In this document: positions 1 to 8,613 of the stretch, one piece after another
How positions within the stretch are numbered: position 1 is the first letter of the stretch
How the letters are laid out: each line of letters starts with the position of its first letter
Assembly (NCBI GenBank): GCA_002070115.1
Contig: MWCO01000029.1
Span: forward strand, 1 to 63,226
Reading direction: 5' to 3'
DNA from: Deltaproteobacteria bacterium ADurb.Bin207
Lineage (GTDB): Bacteria > Myxococcota_A > Polyangia > Polyangiales > Polyangiaceae
DNA: 63,226 bases
Notes under the pieces: model-generated
Databases searched by the model: none
Told to the model about the DNA's origin: nothing
Seen by the model: only the letters and a program-made list of their open reading frames with translations
Position numbers and translations under genes: made by a program

Positions 1-805
1 GCTTGTTGGTGTAGCCGTCTTCATACACGTCGGAGACCCATTCGGCGACATTCCCCGCGAGGTCGTCGACTTGTTCGGTAGTTCTTCCCTGGGGAAAGGA
101 TCCGACGGGCGCCAGTTCGGCGAAGCCGTCGGAAGCGTCGGTGTTGTCCGCTGCCCAGGTGCCATGGTTGGCCCTTCGTGTCGCGATATGTTGGCCCCAA
201 GGAAAGCGCCTGGCTGATAGACCACGGGCCGCACGTTCCCATTGCGCTTCGGTGGGGAGTTGCTTACCCACGAAGTGGCAGAAAGTCCGAGCGTCTTCCC
301 ATGAAACCAACGATACGGGCAGAGAAAGCGCATCGAATCTTTGGGCGCCACGAGAATAGGGAGGAGGTGAGCAGACTCCAGCGTCCACACAACGTTGGTA
401 GGCTTGCACCGTGACTTCTGTGCGGTCGAGCCAGAAGGGAGAAAGAACGACGCGATGAGCAGCCAATTCGTTTTCGAACATCTCTGCCCGACACTCGTTT
501 CCCAAAGGCTCTCGTTGGCATATTTGTAGGGCCAATTGGACCTCTTGCCGTGAGGAACCCATGGTGAAAACGCTTCGAGGAAAAAGGATCAGCTCGGGGC
601 CAGGCACCCTCAAGGTCAGCGGATGGCCCGAAAGCGTGCGGGCGCTTGCCCCGGGAGAAATAAGTACGGTGTCGATCGGATCTGACTGTGCTCGTGCGAT
701 GGGATAGGGAGTCCTAGCTACGAGGTGAATCGCGATTCCACAGACGATAACGGGAAGGAGAGGAGAGGAAAGACGCGGGTATGGTGATTTCCGAACCCGC
801 GTCAT
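1..805 (-). CDS. Formylglycine-generating enzyme (SUMF1)-like exported protein, partial
   Basis: Translating the minus strand from the ATG at 805 gives an open frame that runs off the window, so about 268 N-terminal residues are visible and the C-terminus is missing. A hydrophobic stretch near residues 15-30 suggests export or a membrane anchor. The FGE-sulfatase fold is recognised from TMGSS, the WLDRTEVT block, VSWEDARTFC, LPTEAQWERAARG and, near the edge, DLAGNVAEWVSD. Family members either oxidise a sulfatase cysteine to formylglycine or are non-catalytic relatives. The copper-binding cysteine pair lies in the missing part, so activity cannot be judged. The start is 10 nt after the stop of the upstream Cys-rich lipoprotein, which suggests one operon. 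No clear Shine-Dalgarno sequence is visible. Confidence 0.85.
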   Translation of the reverse strand, partial: MTRVRKSPYPRLSSPLLPVIVCGIAIHLVARTPYPIARAQSDPIDTVLISPGASARTLSGHPLTLRVPGPELILFPRSVFTMGSSRQEVQLALQICQREPLGNECRAEMFENELAAHRVVLSPFWLDRTEVTVQAYQRCVDAGVCSPPPYSRGAQRFDALSLPVSLVSWEDARTFCHFVGKQLPTEAQWERAARGLSARRFPWGQHIATRRANHGTWAADNTDASDGFAELAPVGSFPQGRTTEQVDDLAGNVAEWVSDVYEDGYTNK

Positions 806-815
806 TCAAGTTGCA

Positions 816-2042
816 TCACGGCGTGGTGGTGCATTCGGTTTTGCACTTGGCTTCGAGGCAGGAATCGAGGGCATCAATGGCCGCCGCTGCCGCGGGATAT
901 TGGGTACCGCAGTTATCCAAGCAGGCCTGGTCCGTACAACCTTGAGCGCATTTTAGATAGGCGTTGAGTCCGTCAGCGTCAGAAGCGTCGATGCATTCCT
1001 TTTCGCACTTGGCCTTCATGCAGTCGTTGCAGGCGGCCATGCTCGGGTCGGTGAAGCCGATGGTGCATTTGCCGGTGGTTTTGCAGGCCGATTCGCAATG
1101 CTGTCCCCAGCAGGTTTCGAGGGCAGCCATCTTCGGGTCCTTCTCGCAGTTCGTTCCACCGGTGCCGGTGATGCAAGCAAGGCAGTTTTGGTCAGCTTCG
1201 CATGCTTTGACCTCATTGCAGCAGCTATCGCCCAGGCACGTGGCGCACGACTCATTGCCCATCGCGAGTCCGCTGTCGCAAATCGGGTAAGAAGGACCGA
1301 ATCCAGGGCATTCATCGTCGCACTTGTCTCCAAGGCAAGCGAAGTACGCATCGAGCGCTTTGCCTTCCTCGGGGTAGGTCTGATCACAACCCTTCGTGCA
1401 ATCATTGTCATTGCAGCCAATGACGCAGTTGAGGTGATCCACAGCGTTTGGCAATTCAGAGTACGTCTCGCAAACGTCGTTGCAGTTTGCCGTGGCACAA
1501 CCTCCACATGTCGGATCTGTCATCGAGATGATGCATCCGCCAGCACCACATTCATTCGCGCATTGGGAACTAATGCAAGAAACGAACGTGTCGAACTTGG
1601 CGGCCAGGTCTGGGAATTGCTTATCGCAGTCGTTCTGGCACTGCGTGTCTCCTTGAGCACAACTTCCCAGGCAGCCCTGATAGGCATTGAAATCCGGGTC
1701 AGACTGCACGTCCACGCATTGGTTTTCACACTTGTCTTGGAAGCACGAGTTGCACGCGGCAGGGGCGCCAGGGAAACTAAGTCCGCAAGCGCTGCTGGAG
1801 CCACCACCGGTTCCGCCAGTGTTGCCGCCACCAGTGTTGCTGCCACCAGTGTTGCTGCCACCAGTGTTGCCGCCGCCGGTGTTGCTGCCGCCGCCGGAGC
1901 CACCAACAAGGACGCCACCACCGGAGCCGCCACTTCCTCCCTCGCCAGGATTTGTATTGGATTTTTTGTTGTCGTCCGATGAGGAGCAAGCAAAGACGGG
2001 AGCGATAAAGCTAGCGACGATGAGCCAATGAGAAATCTTCAT
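816..2042 (-). CDS. Cys-rich lipoprotein with Asn-Thr-Gly-Gly stalk
   Basis: This is a 408-residue protein. The start at 2042 is chosen because AGGAGG lies about 8 nt upstream and the frame then opens with a lipoprotein signal, MKISHWLIVAS, ending at the lipobox cysteine in VFAC. After the anchor comes a Gly-rich stalk with NTGG repeats (about residues 35-75). The rest holds about seven related modules built on CxxCxxxxCxxxC spacings with CLGSC- or CISSQC-like pairs, probably disulfide-bonded. No enzymatic family was recognised. It sits 10 nt upstream of the FGE-like gene. No CxPxR sulfatase motif was seen, so it is not an obvious FGE substrate. Confidence 0.85.
   Translation of the reverse strand: MKISHWLIVASFIAPVFACSSSDDNKKSNTNPGEGGSGGSGGGVLVGGSGGGSNTGGGNTGGSNTGGSNTGGGNTGGTGGGSSSACGLSFPGAPAACNSCFQDKCENQCVDVQSDPDFNAYQGCLGSCAQGDTQCQNDCDKQFPDLAAKFDTFVSCISSQCANECGAGGCIISMTDPTCGGCATANCNDVCETYSELPNAVDHLNCVIGCNDNDCTKGCDQTYPEEGKALDAYFACLGDKCDDECPGFGPSYPICDSGLAMGNESCATCLGDSCCNEVKACEADQNCLACITGTGGTNCEKDPKMAALETCWGQHCESACKTTGKCTIGFTDPSMAACNDCMKAKCEKECIDASDADGLNAYLKCAQGCTDQACLDNCGTQYPAAAAAIDALDSCLEAKCKTECTTTP
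1812..1890 (-). repeat. 15-bp tandem repeat encoding NTGG(S/G)
   Basis: About five copies of a 15-bp unit (plus-strand form gccaccagtgttgct with small changes) encode the Gly-rich stalk of the lipoprotein at 816-2042. The unit is a multiple of three, so copy-number change would alter stalk length without a frameshift. Confidence 0.85.
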
Positions 2043-2268
2043 GAGAGGGCCTCCTAAGGTACACCTGCCCGCGATCGAGCTTCGTTTGGCGTATCGTGTG
2101 AAAGGCCCTCTGTCAAGCGCGCGCGGCAAAAGAATTGTTCTTATGGGGAAAAACTGTGAATCAGGATCGCTCCAAGGGGGCACCCGCGTTTTTTTCCGCG
2201 CCCGATGGCGCGACAGTCGATGGGTTGTTCGGCACGGGGGAATCGGGCCACAGGAGGGAAGAACTACA

Positions 2269-2889
2269 CTATTTGCAGGCCAATAGACACGTCAGTATGC
2301 TGGAACAATTGCTGTCGCCGAGGCATTGAACAACTTCGGCCTGACAGGTGCTCTCGCCTTTCGCCAGCGCGCAGCTCGCGCAGTCGGCTGGAGGCTCATA
2401 ATCAATGGGATCCGCACAGAAAGAAGTTTCACAGACGTCGTCACAGACCCCTTTTTCGCAAACACACGGAGCCATCAGATCGACCAAAGCTTTCCATTCA
2501 GCCGGGTGATCAGAAATGCATTTCAATACGCAGGGGTTGATCTCGCCTCCACCACCGCCCTGGCCGGCGCTACCCGCTGCACCCGCACCACCACCGGTTC
2601 CGCCCGTCTCTCCACCACCAGTACCGCCCGTCTCTCCACCACCGGTTCCGCCCGTCACTCCACCACCGCTTCCGCCCGTCACTCCACCACCGCTTCCGCC
2701 CGTCTCTTCACCACCCGTCCCTCCAGTTTGTTCACCAGCAGTTCCGCCCGTCACTCCTCCACCCGTCCCTCCAGTCGCTCCGCCCGAACCCGCGGAGTTC
2801 TTGCCATTATCGTCCTCGTCGTCACCACAAGCAATCAGAGAAGCTCCGGCTACCAAAGTCACGATCGCTAACCAACGCATTGTTTTCAT
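2269..2889 (-). CDS. Short lipoprotein with Gly/Thr-rich stalk and C-terminal Cys domain
   Basis: This 206-residue protein starts at an ATG preceded by GGAGG about 9 nt upstream. It has a signal peptide ending in the lipobox SLIAC, an acidic GDDEDD stretch, about 85 residues of GGxTGG(S/T)G repeats, and a roughly 90-residue domain with about ten cysteines (starting INPCVLKC). The C-terminal domain resembles one module of the lipoprotein encoded just downstream on the same strand (816-2042). The two genes are separated by about 226 bp. Function unknown; the layout suggests a surface-exposed domain on a flexible stalk. Confidence 0.8.
   Translation of the reverse strand: MKTMRWLAIVTLVAGASLIACGDDEDDNGKNSAGSGGATGGTGGGVTGGTAGEQTGGTGGEETGGSGGGVTGGSGGGVTGGTGGGETGGTGGGETGGTGGGAGAAGSAGQGGGGGEINPCVLKCISDHPAEWKALVDLMAPCVCEKGVCDDVCETSFCADPIDYEPPADCASCALAKGESTCQAEVVQCLGDSNCSSILTCLLACK
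2588..2790 (-). repeat. 24-bp tandem repeat encoding the Gly-rich stalk
   Basis: Near-identical 24-bp units (plus strand: ccaccaccggttccgcccgt followed by ctct or cact) repeat about eight times, with more diverged copies toward 2790. They encode the eight-residue stalk unit of the lipoprotein at 2269-2889. Slippage here would keep the frame. Confidence 0.8.
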
Positions 2890-3252
2890 CGTTATATCCC
2901 TCCAAGACGAGTGGCATTCGCCACGAAAGACTGGATATTGGAGTATGACCCAGCCGAGATATGAGTCAAGGTACGAGGAAAATGGGCATCAGGGCAAGAA
3001 TGGGTTTGAAAAAACAAAATACCCATAAATTACAAATGCTTATCTTCGATAAGCGGAAGCAGGGGAATCCAACGGTGGGTAGAAGTCATGCTTTTCTGAC
3101 TCCTTTTCCTCTCACCTGATCCATGCCGTGCAGCGAGGGGCTGCCCGTGCTTCGAAATAGACGCGTAAGTGCCCCGTCAACCGCCGTCTCGCTCTTTTGG
3201 GAATTTCGCCCACGGCACGCCCGTTCTTGAAGACTACGCGACTGCACCGCCG
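2890..3252. other. Intergenic region, no gene seen
   Basis: This stretch lies between the 5' end of the lipoprotein at 2889 and the 3' end of the kinase at 3253. It holds the lipoprotein leader (small hairpin GTGGC-ATTC-GCCAC at 2911-2924), the inverted repeat at 3038-3054, and the first copy of a 36-bp direct repeat at 3175-3210. I see no credible coding frame. Confidence 0.6.
3038..3054 (-). terminator. Perfect hairpin, possible terminator of the kinase gene
   Basis: GCTTATC-TTC-GATAAGC is a perfect 7-bp stem with a 3-nt loop. Read on the minus strand it is followed by ATTTGTAATTT, a weak T-rich tract, about 200 nt after the kinase stop at 3253. It could instead be a protein-binding site in the upstream region of 2269-2889. 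Confidence 0.35.
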
Positions 3253-3286
3253 TCAACCGCCGTCTCGCTCTTTTGGGGATTTCGCC
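3175..3286. repeat. 36-bp direct repeat, two copies, at the kinase 3' end
   Basis: Copies at 3175-3210 and 3251-3286 share cgtcaaccgccgtctcgctc followed by ttttggg(a/g)atttcgcc, with one mismatch. The period is 76 bp. The kinase stop codon at 3253-3255 lies inside the second copy. This looks like a recent local duplication of the gene's 3' end. Confidence 0.85.
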
Positions 3287-4536
3287 GCCTCTTGATTCGC
3301 ATCCGAAATGGGCCCGGAATCGTCGATGGACTTGCTTGCATCCCTGTCTGCATGCCCATCGGAGCCGGCGTCGCGATAGGCAATGGTGGGTACCCACGAG
3401 GGGTCCGTATCCACGGGACGAGGTTTGGTTCGGGCACGAGAGGTTGTATCGGTGGAGGCAAGGGCGGGGGCAGTCGACGATGAGCCGGAGGCTCTTGCGG
3501 CCACGATATCGAAAGGGGTTGGGCTTGGAGGGCGCATCAGGGAATAGAGAAGAACCGCGATGAGGGCGCCGACGGCCGCTCCACCAAGTCCGACGCTTGC
3601 CGAAAGACCTATGGCGCGAGTGGGTGCAAGCGTTTCGGGAACCTTGTGACTGTCGAGCATGGTGCCGATTTCGAGGGCCGCTGCCAACGCTTCCCCGAAT
3701 GCGGCACACGTGGCGAAACGCCGCAGCGGGTCCTTGCTGAGGGCACGTCCGAGCACTTGGTCGACTCGCGGATCAAGCCCCAATGATTGGGCGATCGGCT
3801 TGGGTTCTTCCGTTCCGATGCGAGCCGCGACCGTGACCGCATCATCTCCCGGAAATGCTCGAAGCCCGGAGATCGCCTCGTATAACGTTGCCGCAAGCGA
3901 GAATTGATCACTCAACGGGCTGAAGTTGCTTCCGCTGATCGTTTCTGGAGCGCTGTAGGCAGGCGTGCCCAACAATCCTCCCGTGCGCGTCAACGTGGAA
4001 TCCGGAACTCGGGCAATCCCGAAGTCCGCGACTTTCGCCCCATAAGGGGCAAGCATGATGTTTTCCGGTTTGATATCACGATGCAACACGCCCGCGTCGT
4101 GAGCGAGAGACAAGGCAGATCCTATTTCACGAGCCACTCGCGCCATTTCCAGAGCCGGCGAAGGACCTTTCGAGACACGATCTTTCAAGGTCTCTCCCGA
4201 CACGAATTCGAAAACGAGACAAAGCCCAAGGCTCGGGTCCTCGATCATATCATGCAGCGTGACGATGTTCGGATGCACGACTCGTGCGGCTGCCCGCGCT
4301 TCGTTGCGCATCCGTCGCAGCAATCCGTCGCGCATCTCCGCGCTGATATCGAGGTCCGTACGCAAAATCTTGATGGCTACGGCTCGATCGAGAACCGGAT
4401 CGTGCGCGAGCAAAACGCGTCCCATGGCACCCTGGCCGAGGACCTTTTCGATCTGATAGCGTCCAACCTCTACAGGTAGGCTTTCCGAATCACCCATGAG
4501 CATAAAAGTCGATAGCGAACCCTTAAAGGACACCAC
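3253..4536 (-). CDS. Membrane-anchored Ser/Thr protein kinase (PknB type)
   Basis: A 427-residue Hanks-type kinase. The domain starts near residue 27 with the glycine loop GQGAMGRV, the ATP lysine in AVAIKIL, the catalytic loop HRDIKPEN and DFG in VADFGIARV, followed by APE in YSAPETISG. A single membrane segment near residues 310-335 separates the cytoplasmic kinase from a charged, Pro/Ser-rich tail of about 95 residues with no recognised sensor domain. The GTG at 4536 has no clear ribosome binding site; ATGs at 4503 or 4497 are equally possible starts. The gene stands alone, and its 3' end carries a local duplication. Confidence 0.9.
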   Translation of the reverse strand: MVSFKGSLSTFMLMGDSESLPVEVGRYQIEKVLGQGAMGRVLLAHDPVLDRAVAIKILRTDLDISAEMRDGLLRRMRNEARAAARVVHPNIVTLHDMIEDPSLGLCLVFEFVSGETLKDRVSKGPSPALEMARVAREIGSALSLAHDAGVLHRDIKPENIMLAPYGAKVADFGIARVPDSTLTRTGGLLGTPAYSAPETISGSNFSPLSDQFSLAATLYEAISGLRAFPGDDAVTVAARIGTEEPKPIAQSLGLDPRVDQVLGRALSKDPLRRFATCAAFGEALAAALEIGTMLDSHKVPETLAPTRAIGLSASVGLGGAAVGALIAVLLYSLMRPPSPTPFDIVAARASGSSSTAPALASTDTTSRARTKPRPVDTDPSWVPTIAYRDAGSDGHADRDASKSIDDSGPISDANQEAAKSPKERDGG

Positions 4537-4676
4537 CGAGCGCGATCAAGCATGGCGGAACCAAGTCCGTCAACCAAGCCCTTTCCTTCCTTTCGCGGTC
4601 TTTTTGCTCGGCCAGCCCAAAAACTCGCGGTTCAATGAATTCGTTATTCATGACGATGGTGGCACGATTTTTTGAA

Positions 4677-4946
4677 TCATGCCGCCGCCACGATGCCCCG
4701 ACGCGTTCTCAAAGGAGGAAGATTCATGGGGGATAGTGCCGTGCCGATCGCAAAACCAAGCAAGGTCAAACGCATGCGAAGGGCATCGACATAACCTTCT
4801 CGATGCAATGCGGATACGGTTTGACGCACATCCGCTCGACGTACGCCGAGTTCTTGCACCAAGGTGTCCAGGTTGGCCCCTCGACCCTCTTGTTGGTGTC
4901 GAGCAAGCGTGCGCAGGATGTAGGGAGCCAGTTTTTGAGGAGTCAT
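4677..4946 (-). CDS. Small winged-helix-like protein
   Basis: This 89-residue protein starts at the ATG at 4946, with TTTAAGG about 10 nt upstream. The open frame continues far upstream to 5708, but that part overlaps ettA and is not credible. Residues 5-58 (APYILRTLARH, then NLDTLVQELGVRRADVRQTV and ALHREGYVDA) look like a winged helix-turn-helix whose recognition helix follows a short turn. A hydrophobic C-terminal half (LTLLGFAIGTAL) ends in basic residues. It could be a DNA-binding regulator or a partner-binding adaptor. It is divergent from ettA. Confidence 0.65.
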   Translation of the reverse strand: MTPQKLAPYILRTLARHQQEGRGANLDTLVQELGVRRADVRQTVSALHREGYVDALRMRLTLLGFAIGTALSPMNLPPLRTRRGIVAAA

Positions 4947-5297
4947 GGGAGCAGCCTTAAAGTCTCTCTGAACATTTGTACAGTTTTTGACAAAAGATTG
5001 ATCGGGGCCCCTGCCAAGGGCGGCGGTGTTTTCATGAAACCCCTTATGGCCCAAGCCCCAACACGGTGCAGGGATGCCGTGAGGGGCACCTTGGGGAACC
5101 AACGATTCGAGGGCTTTTCTATTCCCAACCATTTTTCGAAAGTGCATGTCTCGCCATCGGACAGCCAGTCGGCCGAGTTGCGAAAAAAACGACATCCCTT
5201 GCGCCGCTGCTTTTCCTAGGGGAAGCGGGATTGCGGTTTTTTGGTGTGACCGCGAAGTCAATTGACAGCCGGGGACGGTAACGACAAGGAAGGGCGC
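4947..5297. other. Divergent intergenic region between the winged-helix gene and ettA
   Basis: The 350 bp must hold promoters for both directions. I see an 8-bp GGGGCCCC palindrome near 5006 and a TTGACA at about 5260, just upstream of ettA. That box is too close to the chosen start for a normal leader unless the mRNA is nearly leaderless. No RNA gene or further coding frame is supported. Confidence 0.45.
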
Positions 5298-6977
5298 ATG
5301 TCGGTCGAATTCGTTTTCACCACGGTGGGTTTGCGAAAAGTGACTTCCACGGGCAAGGAAGTGCTTCGCGCCATGTCCTTGTCCTTTCTTCCCGGTGCGA
5401 AAATTGGAGTCATCGGACCCAATGGATCGGGAAAAAGCACCTTGCTGCGGATCATGGCAGGGCAAGACAAGGATTATTTCGGAGAGGCCTTTGCTGGAAA
5501 AGGCGTGACCATCGGGTATCTGCCCCAAGAGCCCGAACTCGATCCAAGTCTCGACGTTCGAGGCAACGTCGAACTGGGCGTCAAGGAGACTCGGGATCTG
5601 CTCGTTCGTTTCGAGCAGTTGAGCACGAAGCTCGGCGAGCCTCTCGATGACGATGAGATGAACGATGTGATGGACGAGTTTGGCAGGGTGCAGGAAGCGA
5701 TCGATCATGCCAAGGGCTGGGATCTCGATCGCAACTTGGAGATCGCGATGGATGCGTTGCGTTTGCCCGCGGGAGATGCAAGCGTGCAGACGCTGTCGGG
5801 GGGAGAGCGGAGGCGTGTTGCCTTATGCCGTGTGTTGCTTGAAAGGCCACAGATGTTGCTGCTCGACGAGCCCACGAACCATTTGGATGCAGAGTCGGTG
5901 GCTTGGCTCGAACGGCATTTGCAAGAGTATGAGGGGACCGTGATTGCCGTGACGCACGATCGGTATTTTTTGGATCACGTGGCGGAATGGATTCTGGAAC
6001 TCGATCGTGGCTTTGGTCGTCCGTATAAGGGTAATTATTCCGGTTGGTTGGAGCAGAAGCAGACGCGGCTTGCGCAAGAAGAGAAGCAAGAGTCTTCCCG
6101 TCAACGGACGTTACAACGAGAACTCGAATGGATTCGCATGGCTCCCCGTGCGCGCCAAGCCAAAGGAAAAGCGCGCTTGAACGCCTATGAAAAGCTGCTT
6201 TCGGAAGATCATGGGGAACGGGTTGCGCAAGGTGAGATCGTCATTCCCCCTGGTGAACGGCTCGGCGACAAGGTCATCGTGGCCGAAGGGTTACGAAAAG
6301 GATACGGCGATCGTCTGCTCATCGATGACTTGTCATTCATTATCCCCAAAGGGGCAGTCGTGGGGATCATCGGAGCCAATGGCGCGGGCAAAACCACGCT
6401 ATTTCGTTTGATCGTGGGACAGGAACGACCCGATGCCGGAACCCTGCATCTCGGCGATACCGTGCAGCTTGCGTATGTCGACCAGTCTCGGGCCCAGCTC
6501 GACCCCAGCCATTCGATTTGGGAGGAGATTTCGGGCGGTCAGGACACTGTCCGCCTAGGAAAGCGCGACGTCAATTCCCGCGCCTACGTGGGAAGCTTCA
6601 ACTTCAAAGGGGCAGACCAGCAAAAACCAGTGGGGTTGCTGTCCGGGGGAGAACGCAACCGCGTCCATCTCGCCAAACTGCTTCGAAGCGGTGGCAACGT
6701 GCTGCTGCTCGATGAACCCACCAACGATCTGGATGTCGATACGCTTCGCTCGTTGGAAGAGGCCATCCTATCATTCGCGGGTTGTGTGCTGGTCATCAGC
6801 CATGACCGTTGGTTCCTCGACCGAATCGCCACCCATATCATGGCGTTCGAGGGAGACTCGAATGTGGTGATGCTCGAGGGAAGCTACCAGGACTACGAAA
6901 AAGACCTACTAGCGAGACGGGGTGTGGATGCGGTCGACCCGCATCGAATCAAGTTTCGCAAACTCATCCGCGATTGA
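5298..6977 (+). CDS. ettA: Energy-dependent translational throttle protein EttA (ABC-F ATPase)
   Basis: The 559-residue protein matches EttA in length and along its whole sequence. The start at 5298 follows AAGGAAGGGCGC; a TTG at 5262 would add 12 unlikely residues. It has two ATPase domains and no membrane part: Walker A GPNGSGKST near residue 40 and GANGAGKTT near 358, and signatures LSGGERRRV near 165 and LSGGERNRV near 448. Each domain also has an LLLDEPTNHLD- or LLLDEPTNDLD-type Walker B. The linker between domains holds the P-site tRNA interaction region, and the C-terminus KFRKLIRD resembles EttA. EttA binds the ribosomal E site and couples translation to the ATP/ADP ratio. Confidence 0.96.
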   Translation: MSVEFVFTTVGLRKVTSTGKEVLRAMSLSFLPGAKIGVIGPNGSGKSTLLRIMAGQDKDYFGEAFAGKGVTIGYLPQEPELDPSLDVRGNVELGVKETRDLLVRFEQLSTKLGEPLDDDEMNDVMDEFGRVQEAIDHAKGWDLDRNLEIAMDALRLPAGDASVQTLSGGERRRVALCRVLLERPQMLLLDEPTNHLDAESVAWLERHLQEYEGTVIAVTHDRYFLDHVAEWILELDRGFGRPYKGNYSGWLEQKQTRLAQEEKQESSRQRTLQRELEWIRMAPRARQAKGKARLNAYEKLLSEDHGERVAQGEIVIPPGERLGDKVIVAEGLRKGYGDRLLIDDLSFIIPKGAVVGIIGANGAGKTTLFRLIVGQERPDAGTLHLGDTVQLAYVDQSRAQLDPSHSIWEEISGGQDTVRLGKRDVNSRAYVGSFNFKGADQQKPVGLLSGGERNRVHLAKLLRSGGNVLLLDEPTNDLDVDTLRSLEEAILSFAGCVLVISHDRWFLDRIATHIMAFEGDSNVVMLEGSYQDYEKDLLARRGVDAVDPHRIKFRKLIRD

Positions 6978-7083
6978 TTCATGTTCCGGTAGGATAATGA
7001 CGCTGCTGGCGCGTTGTCGTGGTTCTGCCTCGTTCAATCTGCTATCTTTCATCCATCGCACACTTTGTTTCGGGAGAAACGAT

Positions 7084-8271
7084 ATGGGTATCGTTGGTCG
7101 TCACGTGGGTTGGCTGTTCGGTGCATTCACGATGTTTGGCGTCGCCATGATCGCGTGCAGTGGTACCGATGGCGGAAGCGCGGATTTCGGGTCCGGAGCG
7201 GGGGCCCATAAAGGCGGCTCTGGCGGGTCGTCGGGGAAGGGAGGAGCAGGCGGCTCGGGCGGATCCAATGCGATTGATGGTGGGGAAGACGTGATCGTTT
7301 TCGACACGGGCTTCACGGGAGATCGGGAAATCGATCCGGATTCGTCGTGCGCGGAACTGACGTTGCAAGCCGAAGCCGTTCCTTTGGACATGTATTTCAT
7401 GGTCGACGTGTCCGGGTCCATGAGTGGATCGAACATCACCGCCCTGAAAAACGGTCTCACCAACTTCTTCAATGACGCGCAATCGGCCGGCTTGGGCGCG
7501 GCAGCACAACGATTTCCCATTGCCAAGTACAACGACCCGTACGACGAAACTTGCGATCAGAACGCGTATGCGAAGCCAGCGGTACCTTGGGCTCAGCTTC
7601 CGAATGCACCGCTGGTGAGTTGGATCAACAGCCTGAACGCCAGCGGCTACACGCCAACCATTCCCGCGCTCAATGGCTCTGTGCAAGCTTGCCATGATCG
7701 CTTGACCACCATGCCCACGCATAAATGTGCGGTGGTATTGGTGACGGACGGGATGCCGGAGGGGGGGTGCCCGCCCACGAGTTCGGCAGCGGAGGCACCG
7801 TTGGGACAAGTGGCGGCGAAAGCATGGGCTGACGGGATCCCGGTGTTTGCGATCGGTTTCCCCGGATTGAATTATGTCGGAGAGGCTGTACTTAATACGA
7901 TTGCGGCACAGGGAGGAACCGGCACCCCCGTGATCATTTCAGGGGGTAACGTGGGGCAGGCTTTCATCGATGCGTTGGAAGACATTCGTGGTACGGCGTT
8001 AGGGTGTGAGTATCAGATGCCCAAAGCCGAGGCGGGGACCGTGAATCCGACCCTGGTGAAAGTCACGTACAAGGCAGGAACCGCGAGCCAGCCGGATACA
8101 GTTCCTCGCGTGGATAGCGCGAAGGATTGCGCGACAGGAGACGGTTGGTATTACGACGACAACACGTCCCCTTCGAAGTTGATCATGTGCCCTTCGACTT
8201 GTGACAAAATGCAAAATGATGAGGGGGGAGAAGTGCAGATTCTGCTCGGTTGTTCCAGCAACCAACGTTAA
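7084..8271 (+). CDS. vWA-domain lipoprotein
   Basis: A 395-residue protein whose ATG at 7084 follows GGGAGAAACGAT. The signal peptide ends at a lipobox (AMIAC), followed by a short Gly/Ser stalk (about residues 25-60). The von Willebrand A domain carries an intact MIDAS metal site, D108-V-S110-G-S112 in MVDVSGSMS, with later T and D residues in LVTDGMPEGG. A C-terminal part with four or more cysteines follows (residues 320-395). MIDAS vWA domains usually bind protein ligands through a divalent metal. The frame begins 106 nt after ettA; whether they are co-transcribed is unclear. Confidence 0.88.
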   Translation: MGIVGRHVGWLFGAFTMFGVAMIACSGTDGGSADFGSGAGAHKGGSGGSSGKGGAGGSGGSNAIDGGEDVIVFDTGFTGDREIDPDSSCAELTLQAEAVPLDMYFMVDVSGSMSGSNITALKNGLTNFFNDAQSAGLGAAAQRFPIAKYNDPYDETCDQNAYAKPAVPWAQLPNAPLVSWINSLNASGYTPTIPALNGSVQACHDRLTTMPTHKCAVVLVTDGMPEGGCPPTSSAAEAPLGQVAAKAWADGIPVFAIGFPGLNYVGEAVLNTIAAQGGTGTPVIISGGNVGQAFIDALEDIRGTALGCEYQMPKAEAGTVNPTLVKVTYKAGTASQPDTVPRVDSAKDCATGDGWYYDDNTSPSKLIMCPSTCDKMQNDEGGEVQILLGCSSNQR

Positions 8272-8295
8272 CCAAATCGATTCATCGCTTTGGGC

Positions 8296-8324
8296 TTGAC
8301 AAACAGATCAACTCCGACCATAAC
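8296..8324 (+). promoter_or_regulatory. Probable sigma-70-type promoter of tRNA-Asp
   Basis: TTGACA at 8296-8301 and CATAAC at 8319-8324 are separated by 17 bp and lie about 28 nt upstream of the tRNA 5' end, the expected distance for a short tRNA leader. Confidence 0.6.
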
Positions 8325-8351
8325 CCCGACCCACTTCGACAGTACCGCATT

Positions 8352-8428
<77 letters not shown>

Positions 8429-8429
8429 G

Positions 8430-8455
8430 AAAAGCTCTGCCAAGGCAGAGCTTTT
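8430..8455 (+). terminator. Intrinsic terminator after tRNA-Asp
   Basis: GCTCTGCC-AA-GGCAGAGC forms a perfect 8-bp stem flanked by AAAA and TTTT, beginning two bases after the encoded CCA. Confidence 0.9.
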
Positions 8456-8613
8456 CGCGTTTTGTGGCCTCGATGGGCAAACGAGGACGCCATCTTCGGA
8501 AATGCGAAAATAACAATTAATTCATTAAGTTACGCAAGATTCGCCGAACGCTGGAAGCACGGCACCGACCGAAGGCCGATCGATGTGTGGCTGCGTGGTC
8601 GACGCATTATTTT

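Noticed and set aside
1098..1982. A 294-codon plus-strand open frame
   Set aside because: It is antisense to the Cys-rich lipoprotein and its low-complexity Ala/Ser/Val repeats come from the stalk repeat.
2588..2790. CRISPR-like array
   Set aside because: The repeats are directly adjacent with no unique spacers, are multiples of three and encode a Gly-rich stalk.
4947..5708. Upstream extension of the winged-helix gene to a 343-residue protein
   Set aside because: The added part overlaps the 5' half of ettA on the opposite strand and has no domain; the ATG at 4946 has a ribosome binding site.
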